From an uncultured Cellvibrio sp. (lineage in GTDB: Bacteria > Pseudomonadota > Gammaproteobacteria > Pseudomonadales > Cellvibrionaceae): a DNA stretch of 64,000 nucleotides. The position numbers and the translations under genes were made by a program. The notes below the pieces were generated by a model, which had not been told where the DNA came from, made no database searches, and was given only the letters and a program-made list of their open reading frames with translations. The stretch is taken from the NCBI GenBank assembly GCA_937958105.1, contig CALFXJ010000060.1:159428-223427 (forward strand), read 5' to 3'. This document shows, piece after piece, positions 26,830 to 36,294 of this stretch. Position 1 is the first letter of the stretch. Each line of letters opens with the position of its first letter.

Positions 26830-27909
26830 TTACCTACTTAATGCGGCAACGACGGCATCACCCATCTGGGCGGTAGACACGCGGGTCTTGCCTTCGGTGT
26901 AGATGTCAGCAGTGCGCAAACCTGCGTCCAATACCTGCCCCACGGCATCTTCAATCGCGTTGGCAACCTCCGGCAGGGACAGGGAATAGCGAAGCATCAT
27001 GGACACCGACAAGATTGTTGCCAGCGGATTAGCGATACCTTTCCCGGCGATATCCGGTGCTGAACCGTGACAGGGTTCGTACATCCCCCGGCCGTCTTTG
27101 TCCAGTGAGGCCGATGGTAACATACCTATGGACCCAGTGAGCATTGCCGCCGCATCGGACAGAATATCGCCAAACATGTTCCCGGTAACAATGACGTCAA
27201 ATTGCTTGGGCGCACGCACCAGCTGCATCGCCGCATTATCCACATACATGTGCGACAACTCGACATCCGGATATTCCGGGGCCAGCGAATCCATCACTTC
27301 GCGCCACAGCATCGTGGCTTCCAATACGTTGGCTTTGTCGACCGAACATACTTTCCGGTTGCGCTTACGGGCCATCTCAAAGGCGGTACGACCGATGCGG
27401 ATAATCTCGCTTTCTGAGTACTTGTAAGTGTTGAAGCCTTCGCGCTCGCCGTTGTCCAGTACACGAATACCACGGGGTTCGCCGAAATAGATCCCCCCTG
27501 CCAGCTCCCGCACAATCAGGATATCCAGACCGGACACCACTTCCGGCTTTAATGACGAAGCATCGACCAGCTGTGGGTACAGCAGGGCCGGACGGAGGTT
27601 GGCATACAGCCCCAGCTGCGAGCGTATTTTGAGCAGGCCTTTTTCCGGGCGAATGGCGCGATCAAGCTTATCCCATTTAGGACCGCCCACAGCGCCCAGC
27701 AGAATCGCATCTGCCTGACGGGCTCGCTCCAGGGTTGAATCAGCCAGCGGAACACCGTGGACGTCAATGGCGCAGCCACCCATCAATTCATTTTCAAAGG
27801 TCAGCCCAAGGTTGTATTTGGCATTGACACAATCCAGCACCTTGCGCGCTTCAGCAACGATCTCAGGACCGATGCCATCACCTTCCAGAATTAAAATATG
27901 CTTACCCAA
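26830..27909 (-). CDS. leuB: 3-isopropylmalate dehydrogenase
   Basis: LeuB oxidises and decarboxylates 3-isopropylmalate in leucine synthesis. The HILILEGDGIGPEIV start, GAVGGPKWD, RELAGGIYFGEPRG and CHGSAPDIAGKGIANPLATI motifs identify it clearly. Length is 359. The first codon is TTG: no in-frame ATG or GTG precedes the conserved first strand, and AGGAG lies nine bases ahead. leuD lies 100 bases upstream, so it belongs to the leuC-leuD-leuB group. The gap to asd is 54 bases. Confidence 0.96.
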   Translation of the reverse strand: MGKHILILEGDGIGPEIVAEARKVLDCVNAKYNLGLTFENELMGGCAIDVHGVPLADSTLERARQADAILLGAVGGPKWDKLDRAIRPEKGLLKIRSQLGLYANLRPALLYPQLVDASSLKPEVVSGLDILIVRELAGGIYFGEPRGIRVLDNGEREGFNTYKYSESEIIRIGRTAFEMARKRNRKVCSVDKANVLEATMLWREVMDSLAPEYPDVELSHMYVDNAAMQLVRAPKQFDVIVTGNMFGDILSDAAAMLTGSIGMLPSASLDKDGRGMYEPCHGSAPDIAGKGIANPLATILSVSMMLRYSLSLPEVANAIEDAVGQVLDAGLRTADIYTEGKTRVSTAQMGDAVVAALSR

Positions 27910-28009
27910 AGCCCTACTCTCCTAAACTCCTGTGCCGGTTGCACATGGCACAGCCTGTTATTTATTAAACAGGCACGGACACCCAACGGGCGACCGCGCC
28001 TCATGAAAA

Positions 28010-28657
28010 TTACTTGACTGCGTCAAACAGCCAGGGCGCTTCTTCACGCCGCTTCGCTTCATAGGCGCGAATAAGATCGGCGTGTTCCAGCGTCAGGCCG
28101 ATATCATCCAGGCCATTCAGCAGACAATGCTTGCGAAAAGCATCAACTTCAAAACTGAATGCCTCGCCCGATGGGGTTTGCACCGTTTGAGTGTGCAGAT
28201 CAATGGTGAGCTGATAACCCTCAGTGGCGTACATCTCTTGAAACAGCTTCTCGACAACTTCATCACTTAAAACAATGGGTAACAAGCCGTTCTTAAAGCA
28301 GTTGTTGTAAAAAATGTCCGCAAAGCTCGGCGCAATAACGCTGCGAAATCCGTAATCATCCAAAGCCCAGGGCGCGTGCTCGCGACTGGAACCGCAGCCA
28401 AAGTTTTCACGCGCCAGCAGGATCGTTGCGCCTTTATAGCGGGGAAAGTTCAAAGGGAATTCCGGGTTCAAAGGACGCCCGGTGCAATCCTGATCCGGTT
28501 TTCCCTCGTCCATGTAGCGCAATTCATCGAATAAATTTTTACCAAAACCTGTGCGCTTGATCGACTTCAGGAATTGCTTCGGAATAATCATATCCGTATC
28601 AACGTTGGCGCGATCCATGGGCGCCGCGATGCCGGTAACCACCGTAAAACTTTTCAT
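28010..28657 (-). CDS. leuD: 3-isopropylmalate dehydratase, small subunit
   Basis: LeuD is the swivelling subunit that, with LeuC, isomerises 2- to 3-isopropylmalate. Start MKSFTVVTGIAAPMDRANVDTDMIIPKQFL, then the GCGSSREHAPWAL motif (substrate loop) and ADIFYNNCFKNGLLPI. I chose the ATG at 28657 (215 residues); the frame continues into leuC in a shadow. The start shares one base with the leuC stop (TAATG), so translation is coupled. Confidence 0.98.
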   Translation of the reverse strand: MKSFTVVTGIAAPMDRANVDTDMIIPKQFLKSIKRTGFGKNLFDELRYMDEGKPDQDCTGRPLNPEFPLNFPRYKGATILLARENFGCGSSREHAPWALDDYGFRSVIAPSFADIFYNNCFKNGLLPIVLSDEVVEKLFQEMYATEGYQLTIDLHTQTVQTPSGEAFSFEVDAFRKHCLLNGLDDIGLTLEHADLIRAYEAKRREEAPWLFDAVK

Positions 28658-30084
28658 TATGCGTTCCCCCATTCGCGCACATCGACAAAATGACCCGCAA
28701 TGGCTGCCGCAGCCGCCATGGCCGGGCTGACAAGATGAGTGCGTCCGCCGTAACCCTGCCGCCCTTCGAAGTTGCGGTTCGAGGTAGAGGCGCAATGTTC
28801 ACCAGCGCCCAATTTATCCGCATTCATTGCCAGACACATGGAGCAGCCCGGCTCGCGCCACTCAAGGCCTGCCTCGATAAAGATCTTGTCCAGCCCCTCA
28901 GCCTCAGCCTGGGCTTTCACGGTGCCCGAGCCGGGCACAACGATCGCTTCTTTCACGTTCGCCGCCTTGCTGCGGCCTTTCACTACGGCGGCAGCGGCAC
29001 GAATATCTTCAATACGGGAGTTGGTACAGGAGCCGATAAACACACGATCCACATGGATAGACGTCATAGGCTGGCCAGCCTGCAATCCCATATATTGCAA
29101 AGCGCGGATCATGCCTTCGCGCTTGACCGGGTCAGATTCGCTGGCAGGATCTGGAACCGTCTCATCCACGGCGACGACCATCTCTGGCGAAGTACCCCAG
29201 CTGACCTGAGGCTTGATATCTTCCGCACGGAGTTCAACCACCGTGTCAAAATGTGCGCCTTCGTCACTTTTCAGATCGCGCCAGGCTGCAACAGCCTTCT
29301 CCCACAATTCTCCTTTCGGTGCATAGGGCCGACCTTTTACGTAGTCGATGGTGGTTTGATCCACGGCCACCATGCCGGCGCGGGCACCTGCCTCGATAGC
29401 CATATTACAGACCGTCATGCGCCCCTCCATGCTCATGTCGCGAAATACATCGCCCGCAAATTCAACGGCATGACCATTACCGCCGGCCGTTCCGATCTTG
29501 GCGATGATTGCCAGCACCACATCTTTAGGCGTTACGCCTTTGCCCAGCTTTCCATCAACTTTGATCAACATGTTCTTCATTTTTTTGGCGACAAGACACT
29601 GAGTCGCCATCACATGCTCAACTTCACTGGTGCCGATACCGTGAGCCAATGCACCCAGAGCACCGTTCGTTGCTGTGTGCGAGTCTCCGCAGACAATCGT
29701 CATTCCAGGCAAGCACGCACCGGTTTCAGGGCCGATAACATGCACGATGCCCTGACGACTGTCATTAATCTTGAACTCCACAATTCCAAATTCATCGCAG
29801 TTGTCGTCCAGCGTCTGTACCTGGATAAGCGACACCGGGTCCTGAATGCCCTGCACACCGGAGGCGCGCTCTTTCTGCGTGGTCGGCACGTTGTGATCAG
29901 GGGTGGCAAGGATAGAATCCACCCGCCACGGTTTGCGCCCTGCGATGCGCAGCCCCTCAAATGCCTGGGGCGAAGTCACTTCATGGACTATATGGCGATC
30001 GATGTAAATCAACGCTGAACCATCGTCGCGCTGCTGGACAAGGTGCGCTTCCCAGAGCTTGTCATAAAGAGTTTTGGGGGCCAT
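28657..30084 (-). CDS. leuC: 3-isopropylmalate dehydratase, large subunit
   Basis: LeuC holds the [4Fe-4S] cluster of isopropylmalate isomerase. The cluster cysteines lie in FIGSCTNSRIED (near 350) and in the CSMCLAMN segment (near 410). TLYDKLWEAHLV at the start, VCGDSHTATNGALGALAHGIGTSEVEHV, and NRNFEGRQGYGGRTHLVSPAMAAAAAI are diagnostic. Length 475. GAGG lies six bases ahead of the ATG. The gene is first of leuC-leuD-leuB and diverges from the LysR regulator, which probably controls it. Confidence 0.98.
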   Translation of the reverse strand: MAPKTLYDKLWEAHLVQQRDDGSALIYIDRHIVHEVTSPQAFEGLRIAGRKPWRVDSILATPDHNVPTTQKERASGVQGIQDPVSLIQVQTLDDNCDEFGIVEFKINDSRQGIVHVIGPETGACLPGMTIVCGDSHTATNGALGALAHGIGTSEVEHVMATQCLVAKKMKNMLIKVDGKLGKGVTPKDVVLAIIAKIGTAGGNGHAVEFAGDVFRDMSMEGRMTVCNMAIEAGARAGMVAVDQTTIDYVKGRPYAPKGELWEKAVAAWRDLKSDEGAHFDTVVELRAEDIKPQVSWGTSPEMVVAVDETVPDPASESDPVKREGMIRALQYMGLQAGQPMTSIHVDRVFIGSCTNSRIEDIRAAAAVVKGRSKAANVKEAIVVPGSGTVKAQAEAEGLDKIFIEAGLEWREPGCSMCLAMNADKLGAGEHCASTSNRNFEGRQGYGGRTHLVSPAMAAAAAIAGHFVDVREWGNA

Positions 30085-30166
30085 TGCTAACCTCTTGAAT
30101 CACGATTGCTTGATCAGGCAGAGCCTGTTTCTGGTTAATTGAGAGCCATTTTACGAGCCGTCAACT

Positions 30167-30214
30167 CATAAAACAAATTTATAATTTTTATGGATTGCAT
30201 TCCAAAAAAGAATG
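30167..30214. promoter_or_regulatory. Possible LysR operator and divergent promoter, leuC / LysR gene
   Basis: The 145-base gap between divergent leuC and the LysR gene is AT-rich here. Two inverted repeats are visible: CATAAAA-N12-TTTTATG (30167-30192) and CATTC-N7-GAATG (30198-30214). LysR regulators bind AT-rich dyads with a T-N11-A core beside their own gene, so these are plausible sites. No binding evidence exists here. Confidence 0.4.
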
Positions 30215-30229
30215 AATATAGTAGGCGGC

Positions 30230-31111
30230 ATGGATACTCAACACCTTCAAGCCTTCCTTGCCATTGCTGAGACAGGATCATTTTCCCTGGCTGCCCAACG
30301 CCTGCACCTGACGCAGCCTGCGGTAAGTAAACGTATCGCCATCCTTGAAGAGCAATTGAACACAAGCCTGTTCGACCGCATTGGCCGTCAGGTCTCGCTC
30401 ACTCAGGCAGGCCTGCTGCTGCTGCCAACAGCGCGGACGATTCTGCAGGAAGTTGCTGCTGCCCAGCGTGCTATAGCTGACTTGAATGGCGATGTCAGGG
30501 GACAGCTGAGCATTGCGACCAGCCACCATATCGGCTTGCATCGCCTGCCCCCCTACCTGCGTGATTTTTCACGCAGTTTCCCTGAGGCCAAACTGGACCT
30601 GCACTTTCTGGATTCGGAACAGGCTTTCCACAACATTCTTCAGGGCCGCTTCGATCTTGCGGTGGTCACTCTCACAGAAGAAGTGGATTCACGTATTACA
30701 GCGGACATCATCTGGCGGGATCAATTGCGTTTTGTAGCCGCGCCTACGCATCCATTGGCCAAGGCTGAAACATTATCGCTTGCGGATCTGACGCCTTATC
30801 AGGCCATCATGCCCGACATTAACACCTATACCACGCGTCTGATCAGAGCATTATTTGACGGCCAGCAACAGGCGCTGGATATCACGATGGTGACCAACCA
30901 TCTGGATACCATAAAGATGATGGTCATCGTCGGTCTGGGCTGGGGGGTATTACCGGAAACCATGATTGATGACGAGCTGTGTGTACTCCCGGTGCAACAT
31001 CCTCCTCTGACACGCCCCCTCGGTTGCATTTACCACCGACAGCGCAGTTTGAACAACGCTGCACGGGCATTTCTGGAGCTGCTTAAGCGCGATGCCTTAC
31101 ATAATGTTTAA
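30230..31111 (+). CDS. LysR-family transcriptional regulator
   Basis: A 293-residue regulator with an N-terminal winged helix (about 1-60: HLQAFLAIAETGSFSLAAQRL, QPAVSKRIAILEEQL, LFDRIGRQVSLTQAG) and a C-terminal periplasmic-binding-like effector domain. The start at 30230 gives the standard MDTQHLQAF; the frame extends six codons upstream. It diverges from leuC with the AT-rich dyads between them. Divergent LysR neighbours of leuC are common in pseudomonads; a role in leucine control is likely, but its ligand is not known from sequence. Confidence 0.93.
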   Translation: MDTQHLQAFLAIAETGSFSLAAQRLHLTQPAVSKRIAILEEQLNTSLFDRIGRQVSLTQAGLLLLPTARTILQEVAAAQRAIADLNGDVRGQLSIATSHHIGLHRLPPYLRDFSRSFPEAKLDLHFLDSEQAFHNILQGRFDLAVVTLTEEVDSRITADIIWRDQLRFVAAPTHPLAKAETLSLADLTPYQAIMPDINTYTTRLIRALFDGQQQALDITMVTNHLDTIKMMVIVGLGWGVLPETMIDDELCVLPVQHPPLTRPLGCIYHRQRSLNNAARAFLELLKRDALHNV

Positions 31112-31289
31112 GGTCGATCTCCTGTTGGACAATTAAGGACTATTCTTTTTCAAACAGCTACACTGACGACCACTTGCCAGGTAACAAATTTAAGCAATCA
31201 TTTCATTTTCATTTACACTTTGCAGCAGCGATTTATTTGCACGAATTTAATCAATGCCGTTTTACTATCGTCATCGAGGGACACATACC

Positions 31290-32021
31290 ATGAAAAAACT
31301 GACTCTGGCCACCACTCTGGCACTTCTCTCTCCCATTGCAGCAGCTGATACCATTCTTGGTGTTTACGCCGGTGCGGGACAGTGGCGAGGAGAATACAGC
31401 GGTAATGCCGGCGATCCCAGCATCGATGTGAAGTCGCTCGGCATGAGTGAAGAAGACAATAACTATTTCTACATCGCTCTGGAGCATCCAGTACCGATAC
31501 TTCCGAATATCAAGCTGCAGAAGATGGATATCACCAGTCAGCAAACCGCAACCGTTGATCAAAGCTTCACCATTGATGGCACCACCTTTACCGCTGGCAC
31601 CCAGGTGGCTTCCGACTTCGACCTCAGTCATACAGATATCGTGCTGTACTACGAGCTGCTCGATAACTGGGTCAATCTGGACCTCGGCCTGAATATCCGC
31701 AAATTCGATGGTTATGTCACTGCCGTCAACGAATTCACCCGCGAGTCAGTTGATCTGGATGAAGCCATTCCAATGATCTACGCAAAGGCTCAGTTTGACT
31801 TGCCGCTGACAGGATTTTCCTTCGGTCTCGAAGGCAGCGCCATCAGCTATGATGACAACCGCCTGACAGATTACAGTGCCAAGGTGCAATACATGTTTGA
31901 CTCGGTATTGGATATTGGATTGGAGATCGGTTACCGCGAGATGTCACTGGAGATTGAAGAAGACGTAACGGCGGATGTGCAGATCAAAGGCCCTTACGCC
32001 GCTCTGTTGTTCCATTTTTAA
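31290..32021 (+). CDS. TIGR04219-family outer membrane beta-barrel protein
   Basis: A 243-residue exported protein. Signal peptide MKKLTLATTLALLSPIAAA is followed directly by the family hallmark DTILGVYAGAGQW. The rest alternates hydrophobic and polar residues in amphipathic strands and ends in a terminal aromatic (ALLFHF), the usual barrel-assembly signal. The function of the family is unknown. The ATG at 31290 was chosen because it starts the signal peptide; the open frame upstream is short. It stands alone between the LysR gene and a convergent nitrilase gene, with a hairpin after the stop. Confidence 0.9.
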   Translation: MKKLTLATTLALLSPIAAADTILGVYAGAGQWRGEYSGNAGDPSIDVKSLGMSEEDNNYFYIALEHPVPILPNIKLQKMDITSQQTATVDQSFTIDGTTFTAGTQVASDFDLSHTDIVLYYELLDNWVNLDLGLNIRKFDGYVTAVNEFTRESVDLDEAIPMIYAKAQFDLPLTGFSFGLEGSAISYDDNRLTDYSAKVQYMFDSVLDIGLEIGYREMSLEIEEDVTADVQIKGPYAALLFHF

Positions 32022-32050
32022 GAAACATTCAGAAGCTGATTGCCTGACAA

Positions 32051-32080
32051 CAATAACCCCGGTTGAGACTGGGGTTATTG
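32051..32080. terminator. Bidirectional hairpin between convergent genes
   Basis: CAATAACCCC (32051-32060) and GGGGTTATTG (32071-32080) form a perfect 10-base-pair stem with a ten-base loop, between the barrel gene (plus) and the nitrilase gene (minus). The short T/A-rich ends of the stem serve both directions. Confidence 0.7.
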
Positions 32081-32088
32081 TGTGGTAC

Positions 32089-32865
32089 TCAGCGGTCGTC
32101 TAATGTGAAATTATCTGCATCCAAATGTGCCGGAAAAGCTGTGCGGTATTCCTGCAGCCGCTGTGAGCTCAGCTCCGCGATAAAACATCCACTGGCTGCT
32201 TTGGCCTGCAGCAACTCAACACCATCCGGTCCGTATATGGAAGAATCACCCGCGTAATGCTGCTGTTTTTCATCGACACCGATACGATTGACTCCCGCCA
32301 CGTAACTTAGATTTTCAATTGCCCTCGCCTGCAACAAACGATTCCAATGCAGTTCCCGCGCACTGGGCCAATTCGCCACATAGATAGCCAAGTCGTAATC
32401 CTGTCTGTTGCGGGACCACACTGGGAAACGCAGGTCGTAGCATATCAGGGGGAGAACGCGCCAACCCTCAAGGTCCACCAGCACCCGCTCAGTTCCACTG
32501 GCATAACGGGTATGTTCACCGGCCATACGAAACAGATGGCGCTTATCGTAATGGACATAACTGGAATCCGGACGCATCCATACCAGGCGATTGAAATAAT
32601 CCTCACCGACTTTCACCACGAGGCTACCGGTAACTACTGCGTCAGAGGCCGCAGCTTGTTGAGCCATCCATTCGTATGCCCGTCCGTCAACGGACTCAGC
32701 ATAGTTGCGCGCACCCGCACAAAAGCCAGTCGTAAATACTTCCGGCAGAATGATCAGATCGCAACCGCGCGCACGTTTCATCTCTTGCGCAAACACATCC
32801 AGATTATGTTGCGGATTGTTGGGCAGGATCTCATGTTGAATCAGTGCAACACGTAAGTCTTTCAC
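32089..32865 (-). CDS. Nitrilase-superfamily omega-amidase (YafV-like)
   Basis: A carbon-nitrogen hydrolase with the full Glu-Lys-Cys triad: E42 (IILPEVFTTGF), K108 (YDKRHLFRMAGEH) and C142 (LPLICYDLRFPVWSR). The GEHTRYASG and YDLRFPVW segments are typical of omega-amidases such as YafV/Nit2, which cleave alpha-ketoglutaramate or alpha-ketosuccinamate. The chosen GTG at 32865 has GAGGT eight bases ahead, overlapping the MFS stop; the frame's first codon is a TTG five codons earlier. The spacing suggests coupling with the transporter gene. Confidence 0.88.
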   Translation of the reverse strand: MKDLRVALIQHEILPNNPQHNLDVFAQEMKRARGCDLIILPEVFTTGFCAGARNYAESVDGRAYEWMAQQAAASDAVVTGSLVVKVGEDYFNRLVWMRPDSSYVHYDKRHLFRMAGEHTRYASGTERVLVDLEGWRVLPLICYDLRFPVWSRNRQDYDLAIYVANWPSARELHWNRLLQARAIENLSYVAGVNRIGVDEKQQHYAGDSSIYGPDGVELLQAKAASGCFIAELSSQRLQEYRTAFPAHLDADNFTLDDR

Positions 32866-32876
32866 AGCGATACACC

Positions 32877-34070
32877 TCAAGAGTCAGATGATTCGTTAAC
32901 CTTTTGCTGGGGGAAAATACCCCAGTAAGCAATGAAAAAGGCCAGCAAGGCACACAGGCCGCAGAAATAAAATGTCAGTGCAGCACTCTGGTCCCAGAAG
33001 ATTCCACCTAATAATGCACCCAAAGCGCCCCCGGCACCAAAACTTAATGAACTGTAGAGCGCCTGCCCCTGGCTTTGGTGTGCGGTGCCGAAATAGCGCC
33101 GCACCATCTCCATGGATACTGCATGGGCTACACCAAAACTGCCTGCATGAAGAAGCTGAGCGAACAACAGGAGCATCCAGTGTTCAGCAAAAGCTGCGAT
33201 TATCCACCAGCGAACCGTCGTTAATGCCAGTACGGTAAGTAATAAATTGCGCAGAGAGAAGCGCCGCAGCAGGCGGTGCATGACAATGAATATCGCTACT
33301 TCCGCCAACACACCCAGTGCCCAGAGCAAGCCTGTTACCGTGCTGCTATACCCGTGATTATCAATCAAGTAGAGGCTGTAGAAGGTGTAGTAAGGCCCAT
33401 GGCTGAGCTGCAGCAGGAAGCTCATCAGCAAAAAGCACAGCATGGTCGGTTGTGTAATGATCTGACGAAAACCTCTGGCTGCACCGCTATGATCCAGCGG
33501 CGCTATCGGTTTCAAACTGATACTGGACAATCCGATCAGCAATAGAAAAGTCAGGATAAAGACCGGCAGGTAGTGAATCGATATGATGTCAAACAGCCAG
33601 CCCAAAGCCAGCACCGCCACAATAAATCCGATCGACCCCCACAGGCGAATCTGCCCGTAGCGGTGATGCTCCCTGGCCAGATATGTCAGAGTGATCACCT
33701 CGAACTGCGGCAATACGGCATGCCAGAAAAATGTATAGGTGCTCACCGCTAACACCAGCCATGCAAACGTCTGATCAACAAACACACCGGCAAAACACAC
33801 GCATGCTGCAAAGCTGCCGATGCGGATAATCTGCAGGCGCTTCTGCGTTCTATCGGCCAGCCATCCCCAGAAATTCGGCGCGATGATCCGTGTGGCCAGA
33901 ATGATCGCTCCGATAATTCCCACATCCTGCGAACTGTAACCCAGCGATTTCAGGTATACCCCCCAGTAGGGAACCATCGCACCCACAACGCAAAAGTAGA
34001 AAAAGTAAAAGCTGGATAATCGCCAATATGGCAAGGGAGATGAAACAAACTGTGACGAAGAGTCAGACAT
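32877..34070 (-). CDS. MFS transporter of the HcaT/MFS_1_like type
   Basis: A 397-residue major-facilitator transporter with about twelve hydrophobic helices. It begins LSSFYFFYFCVVGAMVPYWGVYLKSLGYSSQDVGII, the characteristic start of the phenylpropionate permease (HcaT)/NUP subgroup. The A-loop NFWGWLADRTQKRLQ and the mid-protein SLKPIAPLDHS linker between the halves also fit. The substrate cannot be deduced. The nitrilase gene directly follows, which hints that the pair might act on a small amide or acid, but this is only proximity. Confidence 0.87.
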   Translation of the reverse strand: MSDSSSQFVSSPLPYWRLSSFYFFYFCVVGAMVPYWGVYLKSLGYSSQDVGIIGAIILATRIIAPNFWGWLADRTQKRLQIIRIGSFAACVCFAGVFVDQTFAWLVLAVSTYTFFWHAVLPQFEVITLTYLAREHHRYGQIRLWGSIGFIVAVLALGWLFDIISIHYLPVFILTFLLLIGLSSISLKPIAPLDHSGAARGFRQIITQPTMLCFLLMSFLLQLSHGPYYTFYSLYLIDNHGYSSTVTGLLWALGVLAEVAIFIVMHRLLRRFSLRNLLLTVLALTTVRWWIIAAFAEHWMLLLFAQLLHAGSFGVAHAVSMEMVRRYFGTAHQSQGQALYSSLSFGAGGALGALLGGIFWDQSAALTFYFCGLCALLAFFIAYWGIFPQQKVNESSDS

Positions 34071-34145
34071 AACAACGGGAGGGATAGGAAGAGAAGAAAT
34101 TATCGAGGGCGCAGAAAGTTCCTCGCCCCCGATTCATCGCTGTTG

Positions 34146-35246
34146 TCAGCTGACGCCGGCAGGAATCACTGGCACATTGTGCTGGACTGCACCGTTCTGT
34201 CCGCGATGGCGCAACAGGTGATCCATCAATACCAGTGCCAGCATGGCCTCGGCGATGGGTGTTGCCCGGATACCGACACAGGGATCATGACGCCCTTTGG
34301 TGATGACTTCCACTGGATTACCGTAAACATCGACACTGCGGCCAGGTATGTGCAGACTGCTGGTAGGCTTGAGGGCAATATTCGCTACGATATCCTGCCC
34401 CGAAGAGATACCGCCGAGGATGCCGCCGGCGTGGTTGGAGAGAAAACCTTCCGGCGTGATCTCGTCACGATGCTTGCTGCCGCGCTGTTCCACCACCGCG
34501 AAACCTTCGCCAATCTCCACGCCTTTAACCGCATTGATACTCATCAGTGCATGAGCAATTTCCGCATCGAGACGATCAAAGATAGGCTCTCCCAACCCTG
34601 GGGGAACACCGCGGGCCACTACCGTAATCCTGGCGCCGATTGAGTCGCCTTCTTTATTCAGCGCCTTCATGAACTCTTCCATCTCCGGCACCTTGCTGGC
34701 ATCAGGACAGAAAAAAGGATTTTGCTCTATCTGATCCCAATCCACCGTTTCGATCTTGATGGGGCCCAGCTGGGAAAGATAACCGCGTATTTCAATACCG
34801 TGCAGATCTTTCAGATATTTTTTGGCAATTGCTCCGGCCGCCACCCGCATCGCTGTTTCACGGGCGGAAGAACGCCCGCCACCGCGATAATCGCGCACAC
34901 CGTACTTCTGCATGTACGTGTAATCGGCGTGGGCAGGCCGGAATTGATCTTTGATGTTGGAGTAATCCTTGGAGCGCTGGTCCGTGTTCTCAATGATCAA
35001 GCCAATGGGTGTACCCGTCGTCTTGCCTTCGAATACCCCGGAGAGAATCTTAACCGCATCGGCTTCACGACGCTGGGTGGTATAACGGGACTGGCCTGGC
35101 TTACGACGATCGAGATCAATTTGAATGTCAGCTTCGCTGAGTTCGAGTCCGGGCGGGCACCCATCTACGATACAGCCCAGCGCCAGGCCGTGGCTTTCGC
35201 CGAAGGTGGTAACCGTAAATAACTTGCCATATGTATTGCCGGACAT
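34146..35246 (-). CDS. aroC: Chorismate synthase
   Basis: AroC eliminates phosphate from EPSP to make chorismate, needing reduced FMN. Start MSGNTYGKLFTVTTFGESHG is standard; RRKPGQSRYTTQRREAD, FRPAHADYTYMQKYG, GGGRSSARETAMRVAAGAIA and GGISSGQDIVANIALKPTSS are present. I chose 35246 (366 residues); the frame extends 25 codons upstream but that part is not conserved. The prmB gene is 88 bases upstream, the usual prmB-aroC pairing. Confidence 0.97.
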   Translation of the reverse strand: MSGNTYGKLFTVTTFGESHGLALGCIVDGCPPGLELSEADIQIDLDRRKPGQSRYTTQRREADAVKILSGVFEGKTTGTPIGLIIENTDQRSKDYSNIKDQFRPAHADYTYMQKYGVRDYRGGGRSSARETAMRVAAGAIAKKYLKDLHGIEIRGYLSQLGPIKIETVDWDQIEQNPFFCPDASKVPEMEEFMKALNKEGDSIGARITVVARGVPPGLGEPIFDRLDAEIAHALMSINAVKGVEIGEGFAVVEQRGSKHRDEITPEGFLSNHAGGILGGISSGQDIVANIALKPTSSLHIPGRSVDVYGNPVEVITKGRHDPCVGIRATPIAEAMLALVLMDHLLRHRGQNGAVQHNVPVIPAGVS

Positions 35247-35334
35247 AATCTTCTCTTGCGTCGAATGCAGGTAAGGGTTCAGAAAGACGGCGATTATACG
35301 TGACTGGCCAGGAAGCGGCACCCTTTACCGGGAT

Positions 35335-36258
35335 CTAAAGCTGCTGGCGGGCGACTGCGTCCTGTAATTGCGCAGCCGTCAGCAGAAACACACCATGGCC
35401 GCCCCGCTCAAACTCCAGCCAGGTAAATGGAATCTCCGGATAAGCTTCTTCCAGCGCTACACAGCTGTTGCCTACCTCCACGATAAGGATTCCCTCATCC
35501 GTCAGATGGTCGAGCGCCTCGCGCAACAGGCGACGGGTGAAGTCCAGCCCATCTGTACCTGAAGCCAGCCCCAGTTCCGGCTCAGCGCGGTATTCCGCGG
35601 GCATGTCTGCCAGATCTTCCGCGTCTACATAAGGTGGATTGCTGACAATCAGATCGTAGCGCAGCTCCGTCAACGCTTCGAACAGGTCCGACTCGATAGT
35701 ACGGACGCGATGCTGCAGCTCGTGTTTCTCGACGTTTTGCTGCGCCACAGCCAGCGCATCAGCCGAAATATCACTCAGGTCGACAGCTGCCTCTGGAAAA
35801 GCGTAAGCGCAGGCAATGCCGATACATCCGCTGCCGGTGCATAAATCGAGGATGTATTCAGGCGCGTGTGTCAGCCAGGGGGAGAAGTGTTTTTCAATCA
35901 GCTCTGCAATAGGCGAGCGCGGTACCAGAACCCGTGAATCCACTTGAAATGGAAGACCGGCAAACCAGGCTGTACCAGTGAGATAAGCCGCGGGGATGCG
36001 TTCCTCTATGCGACGGCGCAGCAGAGCTACCACATCCCGGCGCTCAGTCAGCGTCAGACGGGCGTCCAGGGCATCAGGGTGGATAGGCAGCGGCAGATGC
36101 ACAGCATGCGCGACCAGCTGGACCGCCTCATCCCAGGCGTTATCTGTCCCATGACCGAAATACACCTCTGCCGCAGTAAACTGACTGGCGCCCCAGCGAA
36201 TGTAATCCCGAACGCTGACCAGATCACTGCAGACATCATGCTTTTGTCCAATACTCAC
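35335..36258 (-). CDS. prmB: Protein-(glutamine-N5) methyltransferase for ribosomal protein L3
   Basis: PrmB methylates a glutamine of ribosomal protein L3 using S-adenosylmethionine. The class I motifs are visible: LDLCTGSGCIGIACAYAFPEA (SAM loop) and the substrate motif VSNPPYVDAEDLADMPAEYRAEPELGL near residue 190; the N-terminal helical domain has RIEERIPAAYLTGTAWFAGL. The GTG at 36258 follows AGGG by seven bases and gives 307 residues; the frame opens at 36294. The NPPY and RAEPELGL combination and the aroC neighbour favour PrmB over HemK/PrmC. Confidence 0.94.
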   Translation of the reverse strand: MSIGQKHDVCSDLVSVRDYIRWGASQFTAAEVYFGHGTDNAWDEAVQLVAHAVHLPLPIHPDALDARLTLTERRDVVALLRRRIEERIPAAYLTGTAWFAGLPFQVDSRVLVPRSPIAELIEKHFSPWLTHAPEYILDLCTGSGCIGIACAYAFPEAAVDLSDISADALAVAQQNVEKHELQHRVRTIESDLFEALTELRYDLIVSNPPYVDAEDLADMPAEYRAEPELGLASGTDGLDFTRRLLREALDHLTDEGILIVEVGNSCVALEEAYPEIPFTWLEFERGGHGVFLLTAAQLQDAVARQQL

Positions 36259-36294
36259 TCTATCACCCTGCCGTTTTTTAATATGGAGTGGCAT

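Noticed and set aside
28690..30018. A 442-codon plus-strand open frame inside leuC
   Set aside because: It is antisense to a fully conserved leuC with all cluster cysteines; it is a shadow with a Cys/His/Arg-rich, non-protein-like composition.
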